This document shows positions 30,900-41,625 of a stretch of DNA of 64,000 nt, in pieces; position 1 is the stretch's first letter, and each line of letters opens with the position of its first letter. Made by a program: the position numbers and the translations under genes. The DNA comes from Procambarus clarkii (lineage: Eukaryota > Arthropoda > Malacostraca > Decapoda > Cambaridae). The stretch lies in NCBI RefSeq assembly GCF_040958095.1, contig NC_091173.1, positions 20,925,446 to 20,989,445 of the forward strand, read 5' to 3'. The notes under the pieces are model-generated. The model made no database searches. It had not been told where the DNA came from and worked only from the letters and a program-made list of their open reading frames with translations.

Positions 30900-31384
30900 T
30901 CTTGGTATTTACGTGTTGGCGGGTAGAGGATTCTATGGGTTTATAGGCCTATATGTAGAAAATCATCCCCTGTTTTCTATCCTATATTGTGGGTTGTTGA
31001 TCTTGAAGCTGTTGCCCCTTGTCTATGTTACTTTTAATGTTTTAGAGAAGTCTGGATTCTTCTAGTAGAAGCAGCAGTAGAAGAAGCTTGCTAGAAGCTT
31101 CTAGCAAGCAGTAGTAGAGGGCAAGTGGTTGACGGGGTCACCTCCATTCTTAGTTTTAGTCGCAAATATGACGAAAAACAGACATCAAGAGTCATTGTGT
31201 TTGACAACTAGAAGTCGGAAAAGCAAGGTCTGGGGTTTGAAGCTTGGCAGTAGAAGCCCTTAAGTGAGCTAGAAGCTGATTTCAATTTGAAATAGTTTGC
31301 CAACGCTACGTTTTCTGTAAACTGTGCATACAGAAAATGGTTTTAGTGACTTACTATAGTAAATTGAGTAATAAAGATATGAAT
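30900..31384. other. No gene recognised; palindrome at 31086-31109
   Basis: GCTTGCTAGAAG and CTTCTAGCAAGC form a perfect 24-bp palindrome at 31086-31109, within short AGTAGAAG repeats. Otherwise nothing seen. Confidence 0.5.
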
Positions 31385-31790
31385 CAAAATTAAATGTTTA
31401 TTCAGGTAAAAGTACATACATAGACGAGTTACAAACATAATGTTGGATTTATAGATAGAGCTAGTACATAAAGCCACTAATACGCACGGCGTTTCGAGCA
31501 AGGTGTGGGGGGAAAAAACACTTAGACTAAAACTTAATATTAATTGAGATCAGAGTATAAATTGTGTTGAAAAAGAAAAAAAGGGGCAACATGGCAGAAA
31601 TCAGCAATTAAACAAGTTGGTCAACAGTATTCTTTGAAAATAGCAAGACATGGGTTGATATTTAGGGGGTAAGGTAGGTTACATGGAGTTTATTAGGTAG
31701 TACTTAGCTTTTATCTTAAACTGGTTGAGAGAGGTACAGCCTTTGACATGATAGGGAAGACCATTCCATATATTGGAATAGGAATAGTAC
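31385..31790 (-). mobile_element. LINE F: C-terminus and 3' UTR
   Basis: The minus frame reads NIWNGLPYHVKGCTSLNQFK then IKAKYYLINSM and a stop (31679). WN-LP-H-----SLN-FK-K-K-YL is a common LINE ORF2 C-terminal pattern. The 3' UTR continues with GCTCGAAACGCCGTGCGTAT and TAGTGGCTTTA (31460-31500) and ends in AATAAACATTTAATTTTGAT. That 3' end is shared with SINE-alpha. Confidence 0.6.
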
Positions 31791-31792
31791 CA

Positions 31793-31794
<2 letters not shown>

Positions 31795-31860
<66 letters not shown>
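31795..31860. repeat. (AT)n then (GT)n
   Basis: AT runs 31795-31842 and a GT run to 31860. Confidence 0.95.
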
Positions 31861-32100
31861 TGACCAAACCACATACTAGAAAGTGAAGGGACGACGTCGT
31901 TTCGATCCGTCCTGGACCATTCTGAAATAGACTTGAGAATGGTCAGTTGACTAACTCCCAGGTACCTATTTTCTACTAGGTAATACTAGGCATTAAGTGG
32001 AAGGAAACGTGCCTAACCATTTATCCCCCGCCCTGGAATCGAACCCGGCATCCCCGATTGTGAGTTGAGAACGAAGCCAACTGTACTAGGTGAAACTGAT
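31861..32100 (-). mobile_element. SINE-beta-like copy with foldback III-type tail
   Basis: Minus strand: CTAGTACAGTTGGCTTCGTT (A-box-like), CCGGGTTCGATTCCAGGGCG (B box), body ACCTAGTAGAAAATAGGTAC, GGGAGTTAGTCA, then ACCATTCTCAAGTC, GGTCCAGGACGGATCGAAAC and GACGTCGTCCCTTCACTTTC. The last part is the arm of foldback III (40424-40630). Confidence 0.7.
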
Positions 32101-32345
32101 TGCTAGAAAATAATTACTGTATCGATATAGATGTTTTGCAGTGAGCAGCGTTGTGAATGACACGCTTCCTTTGTGGTGGATGAAAACAACGAAAAATCTC
32201 AGATTTCTAATACTTAACTGAGACCAATTTAGTGGTACGAGGAAGACGTTATTAGAGTCGTAACCTCAGAGAGTGACCCCTGGTGAGTCTTGCCCCTGTG
32301 TAGTGTGACCCCTCCGGTCAACCCTCCCCCCCCCCCCCCCCCCGG

Positions 32346-32535
32346 CCCATCACTTGGGCTGGACGGTAGAGCGACGGTCTCACTTCACGCAGGTCGGCGT
32401 TTAATCCCCGACTGTCGAAGTGGTTGGGCACCATTTCCTACCCCTGTCCCCTCCCAAATCCTTAATTTTGACCCCCCTCCCAGTGCTATATAGTCGTAAT
32501 GGCTCGGAGCTTTCTCTTGATAATTGCATTGCATA
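32346..32535 (+). mobile_element. SINE-delta copy
   Basis: TGGACGGTAGAGCGACGGTC, GGTCGGCGTTTAATCCCCGA, GGTTGGGCACCATTTCC, CCCAGTGCTATATAGTCGTA, then TTGATAATTGC. A poly-C run (32323-32343) precedes it. Confidence 0.75.
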
Positions 32536-33084
32536 ATCACTTTCTCATCTCCCTTCTGCCTTTCCTCGTTTCTACAATCCGTCTGCTTTCCTCATTCCTT
32601 CTCCTTCCTTCCCTACGTCTCGTTCTTTCTCCTTCAGCTAGCTTCCCCCTCACCCTAAGTCACCATTATCCCGAGTCAACCTAGTCATTCTCCTCCTCAC
32701 TATAATCGAACTCCTTCCTTCAAACTGTAAGAAATTGTACTACCTATCTGTGCCCACCCTTTTGCTCCCTCTCGCCACCACCCTCTCTCCTCCCCCACAC
32801 CCGTCCCACACCCTCCTCCACACCCCCACAACTTCCCTACACCCACCGCCACACCTCACCCTCCGTCACACCCCCACACCCTCCCCGGGGCGTGTAGTGA
32901 GAGCGCGACACGACCCCAAACTCCTTCACAATAGTGTAGTTAATATCCCTTGTTTCCTGCCTCCCGGTACACCTTCAGGTGAGACCCCGCCGCTGCTCTC
33001 CCCTTCCCTTCCTCATAGTTCCGTCCCATCACCACGATGTCCCAACTGTTTTGTTGGTCAGTATTCCCGACTGTTCCCACTCCA
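32536..33084. other. Pyrimidine-rich stretch, no gene recognised
   Basis: CT-rich then CCACACCC-rich sequence. Long frames are low-complexity. Confidence 0.4.
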
Positions 33085-33445
33085 TCCCTTTACCACCCAT
33101 CACCACCCTCTACCACCCTCTACCACCCATCACCACCCCCTACCACCATCACTACCCCACCTACCACCATCACCACCCCCTACCACCCATCACCACCCCC
33201 CTACCACCCATCACCACCACCCTACCACCCATCACCACCACCCTACCACCCATCACCACCACCCTACCACCCATCACCACCCCACCTACCACCCATCACC
33301 ACCCCCTACCACCCATCACCACCCCCTACCACCCATCACCACCACCTACCACCCATCACCACCACCTACCACCCATCACCACCCCCTACCACCCATCACC
33401 ACCACCTACCACCCATCACCACCCCACCTACCACCCATCACTACT
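33085..33445 (+). repeat. 18-22 bp minisatellite, about 18 units
   Basis: TACCACCCATCACCACCCCC and variants. Three Pro/Thr/His frames across it are artefacts. Confidence 0.9.
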
Positions 33446-33787
33446 GTCAGTACCACCTCATGGCACCAGTCGGCCATCTTCCAGCCAAACCTTCTTGCTG
33501 TTTCCCCCACACTGTTCCGCCGCCACGCATGTATACCAATACACACACATGTACGTATATACACATATACCTACACCTATCCACATACATACATACACCT
33601 ATGTCTGTCCTACTTTGACAGGGTAAGATAGCTTCTATAGGAACTAGTGTGATATTAAACACTTAACCACTGAAGGTGATTAAGATGCTTTTTACAAGCT
33701 CAGGTTATAGGTGCATGTTACGGTAGTCATGGCTCCTGGGAGCGCGGCTCTGCTCCTCCAACACCGGGGAAAGACGTGGTCTTTGAC
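33446..33787. other. No gene recognised
   Basis: ACATACAC-rich stretch at 33540-33600, then ordinary sequence. Confidence 0.4.
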
Positions 33788-34055
33788 GCATGCTTAGCGT
33801 AGTTAAATTAACAATGGGGCTCCTGAACCCATTATGTGCCTCTGTAACACTCTCCACCACTACCCTAGGTATGAGTGTGGGGTCCACCACCACCCACGGC
33901 ATGGGTATGGGGGTCCACCACCGTCCTAGACATGGGTATGGGGTCCACCACCACCCACGGCATGGGTATGGGGGTCCACCACCGTCCTAGACATGGGTAT
34001 GGGGTCCACCACCGTCCTAGACATGGGTACGTAGTGCATAATAAATGTCTAACTA
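33788..34055 (+). mobile_element. LINE A 3' UTR copy containing an expanded 30-bp repeat
   Basis: CTTAGCGTAGTTAAATTAAC, CTGAACCCATTATGTGCCTC and TGTAAC match LINE A at 1977-2035. The GTCCACGG...GGGTATGGGGTGCATAATAA end of LINE A is here preceded by about five tandem units of GGTCCACCACCGTCCTAGAC plus ATGGGTATGG (33880-34030). Confidence 0.75.
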
Positions 34056-34556
34056 ACTTGGATGATAGGGGCTAAGGGCACAATCGTCTCCACTCTCCAG
34101 GGGTCCTGGGAAATAAGGAATGAATGAAGTCCCGTGCTTCCTTGTGGAAGGAGACATTAAGGAGACCTTTGACCACATATGGCGAGGCCTCAAGGAGCCC
34201 TGAATACACCAATAGAGGTTGGTTGGTGGGGTGAGAGGGAGGGGTGAGAGGTTGGTTGGTGGGGTGAGAGGGGGTGAGAGAGGGAGGGCGGGGGCCTATA
34301 AGACCTTGTGGCCAAGGCGCAGCCATTTACTGTGGGAACCTCGCTACTCCCGCTGAGGATAATGTCTTGCCTTTACCTGTGGAAACGTCTTTCAAGGAGT
34401 GACCTTTGTCGGGGCCCTTTGTGCGTCACACCTGAAGGTGACGGAGCTGGGTTCTTATATGTACTGTTTGGAGGTGGTCTTGATGCTCGTGCGTCACCTG
34501 CGTCACCTGTGCGTCACCTGCGTCATCTGTGGCAATACCGTCCATACAGCACCTCG
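34056..34556. other. No gene recognised; short G-rich repeats
   Basis: TTGGTTGGTGGGGTGAGAGG recurs at 34219 and 34252; GCGTCACCTG recurs near 34490-34530. A minus frame over 34072-34230 (LLEASPYVVKGLLNV) is open but unassigned. Confidence 0.4.
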
Positions 34557-34800
34557 AGGTCCCGGTAGTACAGTCGGGTTACTTCTCGACTCACAATCGG
34601 CAATTCTGGGTTCGAATCCCGTGCGGGACAGAAATGGCTGGGCGCTTCTCCTATCGCCAATTGCACCTGTCCACTTACCAGTAAATAGGTAGCCATTCAT
34701 CAGCTTCTGGGGGGGGGGGTCAGCAGTGCCACACTGGTGGGGGGATGAGACCTCGCCACAAACCTAACATGTATATATACACTGGCTGCCTGTCCCCTTC
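34557..34800 (+). mobile_element. SINE-beta copy
   Basis: CCGGTAGTACAGTCGGGTTA, then GGGTTCGAATCCCGTGCGGG (B box), TTACCAGTAAATAGGTAGCC, ending TATACACTGGCTGCCTGTCC. Confidence 0.75.
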
Positions 34801-35246
34801 TAAATTAAATTATTATATATATGATCAATGCCGTCTTGCACTATCAGAATGCTTTCACTAAAGTTCTAAGGCATGATGGCCATATCAAGTGACAGCCATC
34901 AACATATTGATATTTTAAACTCGTAGTTTAAAAAGTTTTCATTAAATGTTTTATTCAAAATTGAATGCTGAACAAGGCACTGGGAAGTTTTTTTCATCGT
35001 TTAGGGTGATTGGAGAGAGAGAGAGAGAGAGAGAGGTGTACGCTACAGGGGACAGCTCACACACCACAGTGGTTCAAGAATTTGCATAAGAGCCCAGCTG
35101 TCGACCAACAAAACGATGAATAGTTCCGGGTCATCCACCAGACCCACCATTTCCTTCCCCCCTTCCTTCCCACTCACATTTCCTTCACCCGCCCATCTCT
35201 TTTTCCCTATATTTCCCACCACCCGTTTCTGTCCTCCTCTTTACTG
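34801..35246. other. No gene recognised; short (GA)n at about 35010-35034
   Basis: Nothing else seen. Confidence 0.4.
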
Positions 35247-35432
35247 GGTATTCATCTAGCCACTGAGTACCTTTTAAGCTCAATGGTGGTGGAGTTATTT
35301 TCTGTGACTCTAAAAGTGCTCCGCAGTCCTTAAATAACCCATCACAATGTATGTCGGAAGTAGCATGTAACATTAAATGGAATGTAATTTTTGCCAATGA
35401 TAATAACTATTGTATAAAATGGATCCCATCCC
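35247..35432 (+). mobile_element. LINE B RNase H fragment
   Basis: CTAGCCACTGAGTACCTTTT, TCTGTGACTCTAAAAGTGCT and AATGTATGTCGGAAGTAGC correspond to the reverse of 8960-9150, with small gaps. Truncated at both ends. Confidence 0.75.
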
Positions 35433-35449
35433 ATGGGACCTCTCCGCTT

Positions 35450-35715
35450 ACTTCAGGTACCAGGAGGCCTGGTCGACGACCGGGCCGTGGGGACGCTAAG
35501 CCCCGGAAGCACCTCAAGGTAACTTCAAGGTAACCTCAAGGTATAATCACCGATAGCACTACAGACCATTACCCCACATTTCTCTTAACTGACATTAACA
35601 AACCACCTCTAGAAACAAGGGAGTTAAGCTTTAGGCTGCACAATGAAACTGCTATAGGCTAGTCGACGACCGGGCCGCGGGGACGCTAAGCCCCGAAAAC
35701 ACCTCAAGGTAAGGG
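35450..35715 (+). mobile_element. Two SINE-gamma 3' domain fragments
   Basis: GGCCTGGTCGACGACCGGGC with CGCTAAGCCCCGGAAGCACC at 35465-35545 (with AAGGTAACTTC reiteration), and CTAGTCGACGACCGGGCCGC at 35655-35712. Confidence 0.6.
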
Positions 35716-35830
35716 TTTACATGTTTACTTTGATTCTGGTATATGTTCAGGGCTAAAGTATTTTTGTTTGTTGGAGAGTAGGTAATTTTGGTGGACTTAC
35801 TCTCCAGGGGTTAATATATAGGCCTTAATG

Positions 35831-35837
<7 letters not shown>

Positions 35838-35902
<65 letters not shown>
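35838..35902. repeat. (AT)n microsatellite
   Basis: AT run of about 65 bp. Confidence 0.97.
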
Positions 35903-35905
<3 letters not shown>

Positions 35906-37429
35906 CGCCAGTATGTATACTCGGGAAAAGAATGATTTCATGCCGGTAGACTTGGGGTACACACTTAAACTACGGTAGTTCACTAAGCCCAGCGGACACA
36001 CTTAAGCCAGCACAAATTACCTGCAACATGCGAGAATGTACTGTTCAAGTAGACTTGTGACACAGCGCGCTCGGAAGAATGAGAAATTGTGCTCTAAAAA
36101 AAAAACAGAGAAACTTTTAAATAGAGCTCTTTTTCTTGACCACAAATACGTCATCTCACCGTCTACTGTCTTGGTTCATCTGCCGTCTCTCATTCCTATA
36201 TATTATGTTCAATGTTTCTTAAAAAGTTCGTTTAGAAATGTGTTTGTTTATTATGTCAAATTATTTGTAATTTTATGCACAGTTACAAATAAAAACAGAA
36301 ATATAGAACATATTTCTACTGTGAGTTTCATATTGTAGTTTCTTTGTCTCTCACGAGCTTCCTCACCTCACACCACCTCATATAACAGTTCTCATAATTA
36401 GTGAGGGTCTAAGCGATCGACCTACCCTCAGTTACCCTGGTTTTTATTGGTGAATGAGTACTCCATAGCAGCTGTCCACACATCACGACTACAGAGAGAA
36501 AGTGACGCCATTAATACAATGGCCCTGTTTTGTTCCCCTGTGTCACCTGTCATTCAGGCAGGTGAGGTGGTTATATTAATGCAATCCTTTTGTAAAATTA
36601 ACATTAAGTTGTAGATTAGTATAGAGAATGGAGATCTACGTTTAAACTTAAATTGATCGCGTTATCATGAATATTTGTTATCATTGCTAATTTTTTTTGT
36701 ATAAATATATACTTAATTTAAATTTTAGATTTTGAATTTCCTGTGATTATCCACGAGGCCATATTGAGTTGAAGGTTTTGCTTGTGTTGGCCGGAGTGTT
36801 GGGGCCGCCCACGGACACCATCTGGCAACGCTGATTTAACGACTTCTACAGCCCTCGTCCCATCCCTCGGGCCTGTGAAGCAAAATATTAGGCTCCAATT
36901 TTTATCTCGCTATTATTGCTGATCTTTATCATTCTATCAAATAATCGGTGTTACAGGTGTATTTTGGGGCATTTACTGGGATAATTTAATTTCGTAAATT
37001 TAAATTAAACGCACGCGCAGGGGAAACCAAAGTCAGGATTTGATCATGGGAAACGGACGGTGCGGGCCCTGAGGGCGTTAACTCCGGGTTAGCCACCAGG
37101 GTTAACGTAAAGTAGGGGGGGGGGGAAAAAACTATCTTTTCATCCAAATTTCCAGTGTCCTCCAGATGGTGGTGTGGGCTTGAGGCAAAGATTAGGGAGT
37201 TCCTACGTAACAAAGTGTGAGACCGAGATGTTAGACGAACTCATAGTTAGCCTTTGTTCTATACTATACCTTCTCGTATATAAATAAATAAATAAATAAG
37301 TGTAAACCTTCATATAGACTAGGGTAGCAGCACATTGCTAGGTATAGCTAGGCTTGTTAATAAAAAAATGGTTAGGTCCTCGTGCTGTCAACAACGGACT
37401 GTTGATCATTCTATAAGTATGGGATATTT
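35903..37429. other. AT-rich intergenic stretch, no gene recognised
   Basis: Short open frames at 36036 and 36986 lack recognisable content. AATA repeats near 37283-37300. Confidence 0.4.
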
Positions 37430-37640
37430 TGAGGTTATCTTGAGATGATTTCGGGGCTTAGGGTCCCCGCGGCCCGGTCCTCGACCAGGCTTCCTTTTTG
37501 TTACACATCCACAGGAAGCAGAAATGCAACACAAACTGGCTGGGAGTCAGTACATTAGACAACCGACGGCTTGTTATAACATTTCCGACGGTTGGAAAGG
37601 CGGGTCCCAAGAGCTAAAATCTGGATCCAACAAACACACA
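37430..37640. mobile_element. SINE-gamma fragment (minus) followed by LINE C-type 3' UTR remnant (plus)
   Basis: GGTTATCTTGAGATGATTTC and CCCCGCGGCCCGGTCCTCGA at 37434-37490. Then ACAACCGACGGCTTG and AAAGGCGGGTCCCAAGAGCT at 37558-37615. Confidence 0.55.
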
Positions 37641-37864
37641 CCAGAGAGAGAGCGCAAGTGAGCTTATTAGCCCCGAGTCACGCGGCCAGCCACACCGCGT
37701 GACGCTGTAAACAGAGACAGCTGATCACAGCTGACACGTGACCATGTCAACAAACACAGCTGACTGGGGTAGTGTGGCTTCACTTGCAGCCTCGGTAGGT
37801 CGGTCTGTCTGTCACTGTCTCTAAGGAAAGAACCCCCAGCCTGCCTCGTCACAGTAAGTCTCTG

Positions 37865-37955
37865 TGTTCAATTCAAGTTCAAGTATGTTTATTGAGACAA
37901 GAAAGAAATACATCTCAAAGGGATAGAGTAGCTTAGGCTATTTCTACCCCCCCCC
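37865..37955 (-). mobile_element. LINE E-type 3' tail
   Basis: TTCAAGTTCAAGTATGTTTA, TTGAGACAAG, CTCAAAGGGATAGAGTAGCT parallels 29900-29985. Confidence 0.5.
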
Positions 37956-37961
37956 CCTAAA

Positions 37962-38221
37962 GTCTCCGTGGTGTAGTGGTAAGACACTCGCCTGGCGTTC
38001 CGCGAGCGCTTTGTCATTGGTTCGTATCCTGGAGGATTTACTGGGCGCAAATCCTTAACTGTTGCCTCTGTTTAACTCAACAGTAAAATGTGTACTTGGT
38101 TGTAACAACGATTCTTCGCGGCGGGGATCGTATTCCAGGGACCTGCCCGAAACGCTACGCGTACTAGTGACTGTACAAGAATGTAACAACTCTTGTATAT
38201 ATCTCAAAAACAAAAAAAAAA
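37962..38221 (+). mobile_element. SINE-alpha, near full-length
   Basis: AGTCTCCGTGGTGTAGTGGT, AAGACACTCGCCTGGCGTTC, GGTTCGTATCCTGG, then GCCGCGGCGGGG-like body, GCCCGAAACGCTACGCGTAC, TAGTGACTGTACAAGAATGT and an A-rich tail (38205-38221). Confidence 0.85.
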
Positions 38222-38430
38222 GTTGAGGGGCAGCTGATGCTGGGATGAACGACCCATACAGTCTGAACAGGTTGTTTCATTATTTCCACCTCGTATTGTG
38301 GATGCTGGACTGTTTATATTCAACCGATTTAAGTATTGTGTCATGTACAGTAGATTTCAGTAATTACTGTGTTTACATGGAAGTAATTGCATATATAGAA
38401 CAAAAAGAGAGAGAGGGGGGGGGGGGTTAG

Positions 38431-38652
38431 GTTATCTTGAGATGATTTCGGGGCTTAGTGTCCCCGCGGCCCGGTCCTCGACCAGGCCTCCACCCCCAGG
38501 AAGCAGCCCGTGACAGCTGACTAACTCTCAGGTACCTATTTACTGCTAGGTAACGGGGGCATCAGGGTGAAACTCTGTCCATTGTCTCTCATCGAACCCG
38601 GGATCACAGGATCACGCGTCCAGTGTTCTGTCCGCTTAGCCACCGGCTAGTA
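38431..38652 (-). mobile_element. SINE-gamma, near full-length
   Basis: Minus strand: head GCCGGTGGCTAAGCGGACAG, TGATCCCGGGTTCGAT (B box), body TACCTAGCAGTAAATAGGTA, CAGCTGTCACGGGCTGCTTC, then GGCCTGGTCGAGGACCGGGC, CGCGGGGACACTAAGCCCCG and AAATCATCTCAAGATAACC. Confidence 0.8.
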
Positions 38653-39054
38653 GAGGGAATTCCACGCACGAGAAAATTTGCTAAATAAATGTGTGTCGAG
38701 GTTCGACACAAAGTTGTTTATTAGTGTTTGATAAGTGGAACGCCAGTTTTAAGGATTTATAATGAATACAGAAATATTCGACTTCCAGTCATGTCATCAC
38801 ATTACTGGAACTCTTCCTGTCTTTACTCACAGTACTGTAACGCAAACAACCACTAGGTCATCGTTACCACCACAACCCCCCCCCCCCCGCCTCCCCCAGA
38901 CGCTGCCACTAATGTAAACACAGCCACACGCTACAGCACAACCATCCCTACCACCATACCACCATACCACCACAACCATCAACCAGTAACCACACTACCC
39001 AGTACAAAATAGTTGTGCGGCGATAAACAAAGCCTGACAGAGGAGCAGGATTGA
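38653..39054. other. No gene recognised
   Basis: Poly-C near 38876-38890 and TACCACCA repeats near 38945-38975. Confidence 0.4.
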
Positions 39055-39222
39055 AAATGGAATGCACTTCAGGAACAGGCTGTGGAAGCAAATACTATTC
39101 ATAATTTTAAAACTAGATATGATAGAGAAATACGACAGGAGTCATTGTTGTAAACAACCGATGCTCGAAAGGCGGGATCCAAGAATCAATGCTCGATCCT
39201 GCAGACACAACTAGATGAGTAC
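39055..39222 (+). mobile_element. LINE C2 3' end copy
   Basis: [20 protein letters not shown] then YDREIRQESLL and a stop, followed by AAAGGCGGGATCCAAGAATC and CTCGATCCTGCAGACACAAC and TAGATGAGTACA. Sister of 24012-24330. Confidence 0.7.
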
Positions 39223-39258
39223 ACACATACATCACCACCACACGTCTCCGGGTGCTCC

Positions 39259-39606
39259 TTGTGGTGCACACTCAAGACATTCCATCAACTGGGCACGCTT
39301 AAAGAAAAACAAAAAACACCTGACAGTCATGCAGACGACGGACATGTGGCGCTGAATAAACCAGAGCCTTACTATGACTCCAGTCCTGAACCCCAACACT
39401 GTTCCTTACATCAACTGTATACGTACATAAAGAGGCCACATGCCAGATTATTAACCCACACAAGAGCAGCCCCGACCACACTCCCAGCAGCAGCAGCAGC
39501 AGCAGCACCACCACCAGCGGCAGCAACAGCAGCAGCACCAGCAGCCGCAGCAGCAGCACCACCACCAGCAGCCGCAGCAGCAGCATCATCGTACCTTGAC
39601 TATTAG
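39259..39606 (+). other. Open frame with Ala-rich GCA repeat, unassigned
   Basis: 115 codons, the last third over a GCAGCAGCA/CACCACCAG repeat (39482-39592). No domain is recognised and no splice context checked out. Probably chance; it could be a low-complexity exon. Confidence 0.2.
39482..39592 (+). repeat. (GCA)n-rich trinucleotide repeat
   Basis: GCAGCAGCA runs with CACCACCAG interruptions. Confidence 0.9.
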
Positions 39607-40423
39607 TGTACCTCTGCAGGGCGGCCCTCTCCCCTCCTAGCCTACCTAGCCCGGTGTATTACTCAGCCATTGCCTACCTTGCTCAGCCCAGGAGGAATCA
39701 TGGAGGCATGTTAATGGACCGGAGGTGAACACCCGCCCACCCCAACACCCGCTCATCCACTCTTCCTTGGTCTGCGCCTAGAATAGGAAGCGTATTATTG
39801 GGGGTCAAGATGGCAAGGGAGAGGCAGGTGAGAGAGGAAGTAATAGAGGGGAAGGAGGTAAGGGAGGAGGGAGAGACCGGTAAAGCGGGTGAGAGAACAT
39901 CTAATAAGAGGAACAGAGAGAGGGAGAATATTGGAGGGACGAACAAAGAGAGGAATAAGGTTAAATAAGGCGAAGATGGAACTCAGAAACGGGTAACAGG
40001 TGAAATGGAAGCAGAGAGAGAGAGAGGGAGAGAGAGGGAGGGAGGGAGAGGGGGAGGGAGATGAGGAAGGAAGGGGAGATTAATTTAATTTAAGAAGCCA
40101 AAGATCACGCCTGGAACGGGGAGGGAAGGAATGTAGTGATTCCCAGGGCAGAGCAATCACTGGGATGCCAATCAGGTCTGTGAGGCGTGGTGGGCAGTGC
40201 TCCCTCCCTCGCTACCATGGACACCCCTCCCCCCTTCCCCCCCACACCCTATAAGCCAACTACAACCCTTCCTCCCAGGCCTTGGACGTGGGGGGGGGGG
40301 GGGAGGGTGGACGTGGGGGGGGGGGTGGACGTGGGGGGAATCAGCAACTACAATAACCTGTAAACAACACAATCACGTTATCATGAACACCAACTTGTCA
40401 ACCAAAGAGAGGTTGGTACATAG
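39607..40423. other. Purine-rich and poly-G stretches, no gene recognised
   Basis: GGAGAGAGAGGGAGGG-type sequence (39800-40075) and poly-G with GTGGACGTGG repeats (40284-40340). Confidence 0.5.
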
Positions 40424-40630
40424 GCAGGCGATGAGTCGCAATAACGTGGCTGAAGTAAGTTGACCAGACCACACACTAGAAGGTGAAGGGACGACGACGT
40501 TTCGGTCCGTCCTGGACCATTCTCAAGTCGATTGTGAGAATGGTCCGGGACGGACCGAAACGTCGTCGTCCCTTCACCTTCTAGTGTGTGGCCTGGTCAA
40601 CATACCTTAGCCACGTGACTCATCGCCTGC
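40424..40630. mobile_element. Foldback element III (about 207 bp)
   Basis: Left arm GCAGGCGATGAGTCGCAATA...TTGACCAGACCACACACTAG...GACGACGACGTTTCGGTCCG...TCCTGGACCATTCTCAAGTC and the reverse complement of the right arm agree almost throughout. The centre lies at about 40530. Single arms occur in a SINE at 31861-31950 and at 62120-62200. Confidence 0.8.
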
Positions 40631-40904
40631 AATAGGTTAAGGTTTAGGCAGAAGAGTTGCACAGGTTCGTTACAAGGTTCGTAAGACCCCCGACCCATGA
40701 TGGGGGAGTGGGAAGGGTCAGCGAGGCCTCGTCTGTACCCAGGGCCCACTCGTCGCTCCCTCCGCCGGGTACAGCCAGCCTCCACGGACTGTAGTGGTCG
40801 TCCTGAAATTGATATTCAGACAGTGGGGTTCCCAGGCCACCTCGCCTCGCTCCCACCACACACACTCAACCTTTATATGGTCGTCTACCACATCAAATTG
40901 TTCA
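40631..40904. other. No gene recognised
   Basis: Open frames on both strands are short and unassigned. Confidence 0.3.
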
Positions 40905-41050
40905 CGGGAGACATCTCCCGTCACGCAGGGTGCAGTCGCACCTCCACAGATCTCCAGTATCATCTATTGATACTGGTAATGGCTCAAAAGGGCCACCACT
41001 TACGGGCTATTCATGCCCGTGCCACCTTTTGGGTGGCTTAATCTTCTCTC
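40905..41050 (+). mobile_element. Copy of the ACGGGC-hairpin repeat
   Basis: GGGAGACATCTCCCGTCACG, GTGCAGTCGCACCTCCACAG, CCAGTATCATCTATTGATACTGG (hairpin), ACGGGCTATTCATGCCCGT (hairpin) and CCACCTTTTGGGTGGC (hairpin). The reverse of the 179-bp unit at 44958-45330. Confidence 0.7.
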
Positions 41051-41390
41051 TCTATCAAATTGTTTGGTTGTTTGATGATGGTAAGAGACAATTGTTTTGG
41101 GCTTTAAAACTCTTTGCACTAAGAATGTTGTACTATTTTTGTTAATGCGTTGTAATTGGTGAATAAATATAGTTAATGTAAAATATATATAATTATAATT
41201 TGTACTATATGGATATGCCAGTCCCGTGAGGGAGCTGTAATATAGGTCAGAGGGCCTAAGTAACTATCCATTAGGGATGAATTTATCTCAAATGTTCTTG
41301 TACTTGATATGGATGATGGGTTACGAGATTGTAGACCAGAATATTGTAAGAGATTTACTTCTACTAATGCATTGACGATTGATTATGATC

Positions 41391-41625
41391 ACGCCACCCA
41401 AGAGGTGGGACGTAGGTGGTATGGAGGTCAGGACATTCAACAAGTACGGGCTCACCATAGCCCGTGCTACAGACCATTTCGTTCTGAGTAGCTAAATCTA
41501 AAACACCAACAACAACAACAAAGATAATCAAGTCTTCTAACTTGATTACCTTGTTGAATGTCCTGACATTCATACCACTTACGGGCTATTCATACCCATG
41601 CCACCTCTTGGGTGGCTTAATCAAT
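41391..41625. repeat. Inverted repeat built from hairpin-repeat ends
   Basis: GCCACCCAAGAGGTGG (41396) and CCACCTCTTGGGTGGC (41600) face each other, as do GGACATTCAACAAG (41433) and CTTGTTGAATGTCC (41551). Between them lies the end motif ACGGGCTCACCATAGCCCGT followed by an AAC-type tail. Confidence 0.7.

Noticed and set aside
32735-33631. 298-codon Pro/His/Thr frame
   Set aside because: Covers a CCACC/CATCACC minisatellite; three frames are open at once.
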